This document shows, piece by piece, positions 1-5,524 of a DNA stretch of 5,524 nt. The DNA lies in assembly GCA_900547015.1 (NCBI GenBank), contig URFD01000103.1:1-5524 (forward strand), given 5' to 3'. Each line of letters starts with the position of its first letter. Position 1 is the first letter of the stretch. Both the position numbers and the translations under genes were made by a program. The notes beneath the pieces were generated by a model. The model was not told the origin of the DNA and searched no databases. It was given only the letters and a program-made list of their open reading frames with translations. Origin of the DNA: an uncultured Oscillospiraceae bacterium. GTDB taxonomy: Bacteria > Bacillota > Clostridia > Oscillospirales > Ruminococcaceae.

Positions 1-79
1 TGCCGCTCATGGCATCCCGCTTGGTGATCTTCATGTCGGGCAGCTTGTGGTTTTCGGCGGTCACGGTGTACTGCTTGGT
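1..79 (-). CDS. Partial SpaA/Cna-B-like surface protein fragment (tentative)
   Basis: Past the permease stop codon, a different minus-strand frame stays open to the window edge and looks like real protein. It contains the stretch LPDMKITKRDAMSG preceded by a YTVTAEN-type segment. The 'IxITKxDAxSG' pattern is typical of the start of SpaA/Cna-B (prealbumin-like, isopeptide-forming) repeats in Gram-positive pilins and adhesins. No start codon or ribosome binding site precedes it. The same frame is closed by a TAA inside the permease 3' end, at about position 104. It is therefore the middle of a gene joined to the permease end, not an intact gene start. Only about 26 residues are visible, so the family call is an inference from a short motif. 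Confidence 0.35.
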
Positions 80-831
80 GCCTCGCGCTGTTCGTCGGTC
101 AGCTTAGACAGCAGCTCTCTGCGGCGCTCCTCGCGGCGCTCTGCACGCTCTGACTTTCTGTCCTCCAGATAATCCTTGAGCTCCATCTTTCCAAGCTCCC
201 AATCCAACATTCCCTGCTCCATCTTCTGCTGCAGCTCCAGATGGTTCTGACGCAGATATTCCGCAGTATCCAGCTTGGTCTGTTCCACCAGCTGCTGAAT
301 CTGCTTGAGGGTTCCGTTGAGCTTGAGGATGGTGTGGACGGTAAGGGTCAAGTCAGTGACCAGCAGGACGGCGAATACTGAGCTGAAGGTGATTTCCAGC
401 CAGTAGGGCAGCGACTGAATCATCCCCTGCACCCTCGGGTCAACGCACCTTGCCGCAAACACAGACAGTGCGCCGAACATCAGCGAATTTCTCAAACAGA
501 CCCTTCCGTGGATATTAAAGCGATAGGTGGAATAATCCCACCACTTGGCGGCAAACAGCTTTTCCAGCAGATAGGCGGTGATGTACTCAATCACACTGGT
601 TAACAGCATTCCTGCAAAGAACAGCTCGACCACGTTGTCCTTGAACGGCCGCAAAAACAGCAGAACTGCCATGGCGCCAAAGCCATAGACCGGACACAGC
701 GGCCCGGTTAGAAAGCCGCGGTTGACGAGCTTCTTCTGACCAATCGAGCAGTAGATGGACTCACAGACCCACCCCAAAAAGCTGTACGCCAGGAAGGATA
801 AAAACAGCTCCGGAAACATCTCCAAAAACAT
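61..831 (-). CDS. CmpB-type putative ABC transporter permease (PF06541-like), altered 3' end
   Basis: This is a 256-residue membrane protein of the 'putative ABC transporter permease' (CmpB, PF06541) family, whose transport substrate is unknown. Diagnostic motifs, numbered from the ATG at 829-831, are FLGWVCE (18-24), NRGFLTGPLCPVYGFG (37-52), WWDYS (97-101) and a following N-x-x-GR-x-CL. Hydrophobic segments lie near residues 5-28, 50-62, 67-93, 112-129 and 142-166. After them comes a highly charged helical tail (about 172-244) rich in Lys, Arg, Glu and Gln, probably a cytoplasmic coiled coil. The start is uncertain: a GAGGAGG lies just upstream of this ATG, a TTG at 847-849 would add six residues, and an ATG at 817-819 would remove four. 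The last five residues (APSSTP region) look out of place, because the gene runs into unrelated coding sequence in another frame. It follows the dehydratase-like gene by 65 bases on the same strand, so co-transcription is possible but a shared function is not shown. Confidence 0.8.
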   Translation of the reverse strand: MFLEMFPELFLSFLAYSFLGWVCESIYCSIGQKKLVNRGFLTGPLCPVYGFGAMAVLLFLRPFKDNVVELFFAGMLLTSVIEYITAYLLEKLFAAKWWDYSTYRFNIHGRVCLRNSLMFGALSVFAARCVDPRVQGMIQSLPYWLEITFSSVFAVLLVTDLTLTVHTILKLNGTLKQIQQLVEQTKLDTAEYLRQNHLELQQKMEQGMLDWELGKMELKDYLEDRKSERAERREERRRELLSKLTDEQREAPSSTP

Positions 832-840
832 GACCTCCTC
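832..840 (-). promoter_or_regulatory. Ribosome binding site of the permease gene
   Basis: The minus strand reads GAGGAGG followed by TC and then ATG. The Shine-Dalgarno match is strong, but it sits only two or three bases from the ATG at 829-831. A TTG at 823-825 would have the ideal 8-base spacing, and the ATG at 817-819 would be about 14 bases away. The site shows that translation starts in this cluster, but it does not settle which codon is used. Confidence 0.5.
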
Positions 841-896
841 ATCCCCCAAACGCTCCCTCGGGCTGCTCGGGGGTCTTGTTTATTTGATTGTATATT

Positions 897-2288
897 CTAA
901 ACGGTTGCCAGCTTTTCTTCCTCCGGCTCGGTGCGGCTTGCCGCAAAGCCCTTTGGCAGCTTCGCCGACTGGTTCCGTTCTTCCCCCTGAGCGGCGCTCT
1001 GCTCCTGCTCCCGGTCAGGCTTCGACGGCGGATTCTGTCCGGCCGCGATGAGCCTTGCATTTGCCAGCATCAGCTTGATGCGGTTCTGCTGGTTGACCTT
1101 GGAGGCGCTGGAGTCGTAGTCCACCGCTACAATGTTGGCCTGCGGATTCTTCTCCTTGATGATTCTCATCACGCCCTTGCCGCAGATGTGGTTTGGCAGA
1201 CAGCCGAACGGCTGGGTACAGACGATGTTGTTGACATGGTAGTGCTGAATCAGCTCCACCATCTCGGCAGTCAGCAGCCAGCCCTCGCCCATCTTGACCC
1301 CTTTTCCGATATAGCCACGGGTGGATTCGATGGTGCTTTCAAAGTGGCACGGCGGCTGGAAGTCGCTGTTGGTCTCAATCAGCCGAATCATGTCGCTCTT
1401 GCGTCCGCACAGGAAGCGGTTGACCCGCCGCATCACAGCAGCCTTCGCTCTGCCGATGCCGTACAGCTCGCAGTCAAATTCCGTGTTGTGCGTGCAGTAC
1501 AGCAGGAAGTCAAACAATCCCGGACAGACGACCTCGCAGCCCTCGGACAGCAAAAACTGCTCCAGATTGTTGTTGCCCAAAGGGGAGTATTTGACATAGA
1601 TCTCTCCGACGACGCCGACCTTGATTTTCTCCTCTTTCCTGCGCTGCACCTGGACAAAGCGTGCGATGATTTTTTTCATCAGTGCGGAGACTTCCTTCCA
1701 GCGCAGCAGCTTTTTGCAGAACAGCTCCTCCGCCATCTCCACACTGTCGTCCACCGCCTTCTGGCTTTCTCCCGCTGTCTTTTCATACGGGATACACTGG
1801 TTGTACAGCGTCATAATCAAATCGCCGCACAGCACGCCGTAGACTGCCTGAAGCAGCATTGTGATCGGCAGCGAGAAGCCGCCGGACTGTTCGCTTTTTA
1901 AGAAGCTGGCGGAAATGACCGGGATATCGCCGTAGCCGCTCTTGGCCAGCGCCTTTCGCAGCAGATAAATATAGTTGGAAGCACGGCAGCCGCCGCCGGT
2001 CTGGGTAATCAGCAGCGCCACCCGATCCAGCGGCAGGTCACAATGCTCCAGCGCATCCATCATCTGGCCGATGACCAGCTGTGCCGGATAGCAGGTATCG
2101 TTGTGGACATTCTTTAGGCCCTGCTCGATGACCTCCGGACCGCAGTTGTCCAGAATCCTGATGTGGTACCCGTAGTTTTCCAGCACGTTGCCCAGAATCC
2201 GAAAATGAATTGGCAGCATGGTGGGAATCAGGATGGTGTGTGTCTTTTTCATTTCTTTGGTAAAAAGTACCTTTTTTGCCTGTTCCAT
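897..2288 (-). CDS. 2-hydroxyacyl-CoA dehydratase D-component-like iron-sulfur protein
   Basis: This 463-residue cytoplasmic protein resembles the last third of the ~1400-residue Firmicute 'acyl-CoA dehydratase activase / 2-hydroxyacyl-CoA dehydratase' fusion proteins. It begins with the typical junction sequence LFTKEMKKTHTILIP. Conserved features are NDTCYP (63-68), TQTGGGCRASNY (95-106), KVGVVGEIYVKYSP (223-236), GEGWLLTAEM (334-343), CTQPFGCLPNHICGKG (357-372) and VDYDSSASKVNQQNR (389-403). C66, C101 and C363 are the best candidates for iron-sulfur ligands, by analogy with HgdB-type subunits that hold a cubane with three cysteines; this assignment is inferred. The last ~48 residues (from about 416) are charged, rich in Gln, Glu, Ser and Pro, and probably disordered. 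The gene follows the activase gene on the same strand and in the same reading frame, 72 bases after its stop. It almost certainly works with that protein. The reaction is unknown; a reductive or radical dehydratase-like step is the family-based guess. Confidence 0.85.
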   Translation of the reverse strand: MEQAKKVLFTKEMKKTHTILIPTMLPIHFRILGNVLENYGYHIRILDNCGPEVIEQGLKNVHNDTCYPAQLVIGQMMDALEHCDLPLDRVALLITQTGGGCRASNYIYLLRKALAKSGYGDIPVISASFLKSEQSGGFSLPITMLLQAVYGVLCGDLIMTLYNQCIPYEKTAGESQKAVDDSVEMAEELFCKKLLRWKEVSALMKKIIARFVQVQRRKEEKIKVGVVGEIYVKYSPLGNNNLEQFLLSEGCEVVCPGLFDFLLYCTHNTEFDCELYGIGRAKAAVMRRVNRFLCGRKSDMIRLIETNSDFQPPCHFESTIESTRGYIGKGVKMGEGWLLTAEMVELIQHYHVNNIVCTQPFGCLPNHICGKGVMRIIKEKNPQANIVAVDYDSSASKVNQQNRIKLMLANARLIAAGQNPPSKPDREQEQSAAQGEERNQSAKLPKGFAASRTEPEEEKLATV

Positions 2289-2360
2289 CTGAACAATATA
2301 CCCTCCTTCTGGTTGGACTCGCGATCGGGGTTCCCTCCCAAACAGAGGAAACCTGCCCTG
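2289..2360 (-). other. In-frame linker between the two halves of the split protein
   Basis: These 72 bases are exactly 24 codons in the same phase as both flanking genes. Apart from the TAA at 2361-2363 that ends the upstream gene, they contain no stop. The conceptual translation is rich in Arg, Pro and Gly and does not resemble the family, so it looks like non-coding spacer. I see no convincing terminator hairpin or promoter, only the Shine-Dalgarno. The two genes should therefore lie on one transcript. Confidence 0.7.
2301..2308 (-). promoter_or_regulatory. Shine-Dalgarno for the dehydratase-like gene, unusually distant
   Basis: The minus strand reads AAGGAGGG, a near-perfect anti-16S match, but 12 bases separate it from the ATG at 2286-2288. 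No in-frame ATG, GTG or TTG lies between them; the in-frame codons are TAT, ATT, GTT and CAG. Its presence indicates independent ribosome entry at the second half of the split protein. That argues that the split is a working two-gene arrangement and not a recent nonsense mutation. Confidence 0.7.
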
Positions 2361-5342
2361 TTATTCCGTGGTTTTTCGGGCATCCCGTTCCCGAACCGCT
2401 CCAATCAGCGAGCGCAGACGGATTTTGACCGCACCCAAATTATTGATTTCATCTATCTTCAGCTCGGTGTACAGACGGTTTCCTGCCGCCAAAATCTCCG
2501 AGACCTCGTCGGTGGTGATGGCATCGATGCCGCACCCGAACGAAACCAGCTGCACCAGCTCACAGTCCTCGTGCTCGGTGACATATTTGGCTGCGTTGTA
2601 CAGTCTGGAATGGTAGGTCCACTGGTTGAGCACATTTGGACGAACCGGCTCTACCAAGTCGCTGACGCAGTCCTCGCTGACCACCACCAGACCCAGCGAG
2701 GTAATCAGTTGGTTGATGCCGTGGTTGATTTCCGGGTCAACATGGTAGGGTCTGCCACAGAGGATGATGGTCTTTTTGCCATGCTCCCGCGCATATTCCA
2801 GCGCCAGACGGCCCTGCTCCCGAATGTCCGCACGCTGCTTTTCATAGCTTGCATACGCTGCGTCCGCAGCCTTGGTGACCTCCCGAAGGGTCAAATCCGG
2901 CCAGTCAGCACGCAACGCTTCCCATGCCTTTTTCGGGAAGGTCTTGCGCGCAGACAGGTTCAGGTACGGATACAGATACCGCACCCCTTTCAGCTTCTCT
3001 ACGTTGGAGGCCAGCAGCTCCGGATAATAGGCAACGACCGGACAGTTGAAGTGGTTGTCGCCCTTGTGCTCATCGAAGTTATAGGTCATGCAGGGGTAGA
3101 AGATGGTGTCTACGCCCTTCTCCAAAAGGTTCTCAATATGCCCGTGCATCAGCTTTGCCGGGTAGCAGGCGGTGTCCGACGGCACCGAATACTGTCCCTT
3201 GGCATACAGCGCACGGGAGGAAATGTCCGAAATCACCACGTTGAATTGCAGCTCGTGCAGGAAGGTCACCCAGAAGAACAGATTTTCGTACAGATTCAGC
3301 CCCAAAGGCAGACCGATGGTGCCGCGGCGCAGCGGATGCTGTTGTGCCGCCTCCTGACATTCCTGACTCAGCGCACGAATCTGCTCGAGCTTGTAGCGGT
3401 ACAAGTCCGGCAGCTCCTGTTCCTTGCCCATTCCCAGCGGCTTTTCGCAGCGGTTTCCGGAGATAAAGCGTTCTCCTCCCGCAAAGGTGTTGACGGTCAG
3501 ATTGCAGTGGTTGGTGCATCCCTGACAGACCACCGGCCGGGATTCGTGGTGGAAGTCTCGGAGCTGCTCTGCATTCAGCATCGAGGAGTCGCCGGTTCGA
3601 TGCTCCATCTTGCAGATCCCTCTTCCGTAAATTGCAGCGCCGTAGGCTCCCATCAAGCCGGCAATATCCGGACGGGTCACCTCATGTCCCAGCTCCTGCT
3701 CGAAGCTGCGCAGCACTGCGTCATTCAAAAAGGTTCCGCCCTGCACCACGATATGCTCGCCCAGCTCCTGAGCGCTGCGGGCGCGGATGACCTTGTACAG
3801 CACATTTTTTACGACACTCATCGACAGGCCTGCCGAGATGTCCTCCACGCTCGCGCCGTCCTTCTGCGCCTGCTTGACCGAGGAGTTCATAAAGACGGTG
3901 CATCGGGAGCCCAAATCGACCGGGTACTTGGAGAACAGCCCCAGCTGGGCAAACTGCTCTGCGGTGTAGCCCATCGATTTTGCAAAGGTTTCGATGAACG
4001 AGCCGCATCCGGAGGAGCAGGCTTCGTTGAGCATAATCGAATCGATGGCATCATTTTTGATTTTAAAGCATTTGATGTCCTGACCGCCGATGTCCAGAAT
4101 AAATTCCACCTTCGGGTCAAAGTGCTGGGCAGCTTTAAAGTGGGCAATCGTCTCCACAATGCCGTCGTCCAGATGGAAGGCATGGCGAATCAAATCCTCG
4201 CCGTAGCCGGTGGAAACGGCGTAGCGAATATGAATGCGGTCCCCACATTCCTCATAGATTTTTTGCAGCTGCTCCCGAACGATTTGGACCGGGTTGCCCT
4301 GGTTGGAGCTGTAGTAGCGGTAAAGAGTCTCGAACGAGTCGCTCATCAGCACCAGCTTGGTCGTGGTCGAACCGCAGTCGATGCCCAGATATGCATCTCC
4401 TGTGTAATCGTCAATATCCCGCCACGGAACATTTGCTCTGCTGTGGCGGCGGACGAATTCATCGTGCTCCTGTCCGTTGGCAAACAGCGGCTTGAGGTAG
4501 TGGGTGGTGCTGGAACGGGACACCGCATTTTCCAGTATCCGGGTAAACTCCTCATAGGTATATGTTTTTTCCAGACCGCGGCTGTAGATGGCGGTTCCCA
4601 TAGCAACGGCATACTGCGCCCAAGACGGGAAAACCGCATTCTCCGGCGAAAGGTGCAGGGTCTGGGCAAAGCGCTCCTGAAGGCCGCGGAAGAAAAACAG
4701 CGGTCCGCCCAAGAACAGCACCTTGCCCTCGATTCTTCTGCCTTGGCTGAGTCCGGTGACCGTCTGGTCTACCACCGCCTGAAAGATGCTGGCGGCAACG
4801 TCCTCCTTGCGCGCACCCTGATTGAGCAGCGGCTGGATGTCGGTCTTGGCAAAAACGCCGCAGCGGGAGGCAATCGGATAGATTCTCTCGTGCTGCAAGC
4901 TCAGCCGGTCCATCTCCTCGGTGCTGATATTCAGCAGGGTTGCCATCTGGTCGATGAAGGCGCCGGTGCCTCCGGCACAGCTTCCGTTCATCCTCTCCTC
5001 CAAGCCTCCGGTGAGGAAGATGATTTTGGCATCCTCGCCGCCCAGCTCGATGACTGCATCGGTGTCCGGCTCATACTCCATGACTGCTTTGTGGGTGGCA
5101 AAGACCTCCTGCACAAAATCAACGCCGGCATCCTCTGCCAGACCCAATCCGGCAGAACCGGAAATCGCCGCGCGAAACGGTTCTCCCTGTAAAAACTCTC
5201 TGGCTCCTGCCAGCGCCTGCAGGGTTGCCTGACGCACCTGCGACATATGGCGGCGGTAAATCCGGTACAGGATTTGTTCTCCTTGCATGACTACGACCTT
5301 AACGGTCGTCGAACCAATATCGATTCCTACATTTTTGAGCAT
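2361..5342 (-). CDS. Tandem acyl-CoA dehydratase activase (BadF/BadG/BcrA/BcrD ATPase x2) with DUF2229-like C-terminal half
   Basis: This is a large cytoplasmic iron-sulfur ATPase. Residues here are numbered from the most upstream ATG, at 5382-5384 (1007 aa). ASKHA domain 1 (about 19-270) has GIDIGSTT at 20-27, ELGGED at 113-118, and cluster cysteines C136 (NGSCAGGTGAF) and C175 (SRCGVFAKTD). ASKHA domain 2 (about 333-590) has GIDCGSTT at 334-341, DIGGQD at 431-436, C456 (NEACSSGCGSF) and C495 (SRCTVFMNS). A C620-xx-C623-xxx-C627...C646 motif follows, then a DUF2229-like region (about 688-995) with DTACYPAK (C740), YPC (C765), GRPYHVDPEINHG (877-889) and FGCGID (C951). In the known family, such domains hydrolyse ATP to push an electron from a [4Fe-4S] cluster into a dehydratase. 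I favour the ATG at 5340-5342 (MLKNVGIDIGSTT, 993 aa), because homologues start just before this motif and the 5382 ATG lies inside a palindrome; none of the three ATGs has a strong Shine-Dalgarno. The usual family protein is longer because it also includes the next gene. Electron donor and substrate cannot be read here. Confidence 0.9.
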   Translation of the reverse strand: MLKNVGIDIGSTTVKVVVMQGEQILYRIYRRHMSQVRQATLQALAGAREFLQGEPFRAAISGSAGLGLAEDAGVDFVQEVFATHKAVMEYEPDTDAVIELGGEDAKIIFLTGGLEERMNGSCAGGTGAFIDQMATLLNISTEEMDRLSLQHERIYPIASRCGVFAKTDIQPLLNQGARKEDVAASIFQAVVDQTVTGLSQGRRIEGKVLFLGGPLFFFRGLQERFAQTLHLSPENAVFPSWAQYAVAMGTAIYSRGLEKTYTYEEFTRILENAVSRSSTTHYLKPLFANGQEHDEFVRRHSRANVPWRDIDDYTGDAYLGIDCGSTTTKLVLMSDSFETLYRYYSSNQGNPVQIVREQLQKIYEECGDRIHIRYAVSTGYGEDLIRHAFHLDDGIVETIAHFKAAQHFDPKVEFILDIGGQDIKCFKIKNDAIDSIMLNEACSSGCGSFIETFAKSMGYTAEQFAQLGLFSKYPVDLGSRCTVFMNSSVKQAQKDGASVEDISAGLSMSVVKNVLYKVIRARSAQELGEHIVVQGGTFLNDAVLRSFEQELGHEVTRPDIAGLMGAYGAAIYGRGICKMEHRTGDSSMLNAEQLRDFHHESRPVVCQGCTNHCNLTVNTFAGGERFISGNRCEKPLGMGKEQELPDLYRYKLEQIRALSQECQEAAQQHPLRRGTIGLPLGLNLYENLFFWVTFLHELQFNVVISDISSRALYAKGQYSVPSDTACYPAKLMHGHIENLLEKGVDTIFYPCMTYNFDEHKGDNHFNCPVVAYYPELLASNVEKLKGVRYLYPYLNLSARKTFPKKAWEALRADWPDLTLREVTKAADAAYASYEKQRADIREQGRLALEYAREHGKKTIILCGRPYHVDPEINHGINQLITSLGLVVVSEDCVSDLVEPVRPNVLNQWTYHSRLYNAAKYVTEHEDCELVQLVSFGCGIDAITTDEVSEILAAGNRLYTELKIDEINNLGAVKIRLRSLIGAVRERDARKTTE

Positions 5343-5382
5343 TTCTTTCCCTGCCATTCTGTTAGCCTGTGTTCCCCGCTTC

Positions 5383-5396
5383 ATTTCCCGGGAAAT
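5383..5396. promoter_or_regulatory. Perfect 14-bp palindrome, candidate operator
   Basis: ATTTCCCGGGAAAT reads the same on both strands. It overlaps the most upstream ATG of the activase gene and lies about 40 bases before the favoured start. Position and symmetry fit a dimeric repressor site in the leader. I do not recognise it as the site of a named regulator. The symmetry does not extend into the flanking bases. Confidence 0.35.
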
Positions 5397-5504
5397 ACAG
5401 ACCTGTCTTGTGTTCTATCGTTTGTCTATCTGTCCTGCGAACAGCACATTTTGAGCCGTTCTTTTCCTATTTATTAGCACACATCAAATTCCTGTATTTT
5501 AAAT

Positions 5505-5510
5505 ATTATA
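5505..5510 (-). promoter_or_regulatory. Candidate -10 element of the activase operon
   Basis: The minus strand carries an exact TATAAT in an AT-rich patch upstream of the large gene. A -35 element with 17-base spacing would fall beyond the window edge, so it cannot be checked. Transcription from here would give a leader of roughly 150 bases to the favoured ATG, containing the palindrome at 5383-5396. The leader between them holds short purine-rich GATAGA/GACA repeats and no open reading frame that I would call a gene. Confidence 0.35.
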
Positions 5511-5524
5511 AAACCTGCTTAACT

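Noticed and set aside
842..880. CCCCC...GGGGG inverted repeat between the dehydratase-like gene and the permease gene
   Set aside because: The loop is about 21 bases with only a tiny inner stem. On the minus strand no T-run follows; the permease ribosome binding site does. The plus-strand side has a T-rich stretch but no plus-strand gene ends there. Not a convincing terminator.
2270..2282. A-AAA-AAG slippery heptamer in codons 4-6 of the dehydratase-like gene
   Set aside because: It is in the right phase for a -1 shift, but so close to the start that a shifted product would have no family sequence, and I see no clear downstream stimulatory structure. Lysine runs give this motif by chance.
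2248..2297. A 15-codon frame starting with TTG at ideal distance from the Shine-Dalgarno and overlapping the dehydratase-like start
   Set aside because: TTG is a weak start, the peptide has no attenuator-like features, and such short frames are common by chance. The true gene uses the ATG at 2286-2288.
2163..5192. A ~1000-codon open frame on the plus strand opposite the activase gene, and a second one at 888-1901
   Set aside because: Both are codon-aligned with the minus-strand genes (same phase), so their stops can only arise from sense TTA, CTA or TCA codons, which these genes rarely use. The long antisense frames follow from this codon bias. Their translations show no recognisable domain, and the minus strand has clear conserved proteins.
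5398..5440. Short GACA/GATAGA near-repeats in the leader of the activase gene
   Set aside because: The units are short, irregular and imperfect, and do not match a known riboswitch or operator. Too weak to call a repeat element.

Overview
The window reads as a single minus-strand block from an anaerobic Clostridia-type Firmicute. The evidence is Shine-Dalgarno cores of the AGGAGG type, moderately high GC by eye, and oxygen-sensitive iron-sulfur protein families typical of gut Oscillospirales/Lachnospirales. The exact genus cannot be read from the sequence.

Layout in transcription order (right to left). (1) 5343-5524 is a leader with an AT-rich promoter-like patch and a perfect 14-bp palindrome. 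(2) 2361-5342 is a ~1000-residue protein with two tandem BadF/BadG/BcrA/BcrD-type (ASKHA) ATPase domains, a four-cysteine motif and a DUF2229-like C-terminal half. (3) 897-2288 is a 463-residue 2-hydroxyacyl-CoA dehydratase D-component-like protein. (4) 61-831 is a CmpB-type (PF06541) 'putative ABC transporter permease' membrane protein with a charged coiled-coil tail. (5) 1-79 is a fragment in another frame that looks like the inside of a SpaA/Cna-B surface protein. There is no rRNA, tRNA, CRISPR array or insertion sequence, and no gene-free stretch longer than 300 bases.

Genes 2 and 3 together equal a single ~1400-residue polypeptide found in many Firmicutes. Here they are separated by one TAA codon and 24 in-frame codons with no further stop, plus a strong Shine-Dalgarno for the second half. 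The pair therefore looks like a fission of the usual fusion protein. The likely role is ATP-driven delivery of a low-potential electron from the activase domains to iron-sulfur dehydratase/reductase-like domains, as in 2-hydroxyglutaryl-CoA dehydratase and double-cubane cluster proteins. The substrate of this large subfamily is unknown to me. The DUF2229-like half and the downstream protein carry parallel cysteine triplets, so they may form the two halves of one dehydratase-like core.

The main oddities are the in-frame split, the palindrome over the earliest start codon of the large gene, and the abrupt change of coding content at the permease 3' end, which suggests a rearrangement or an assembly junction.
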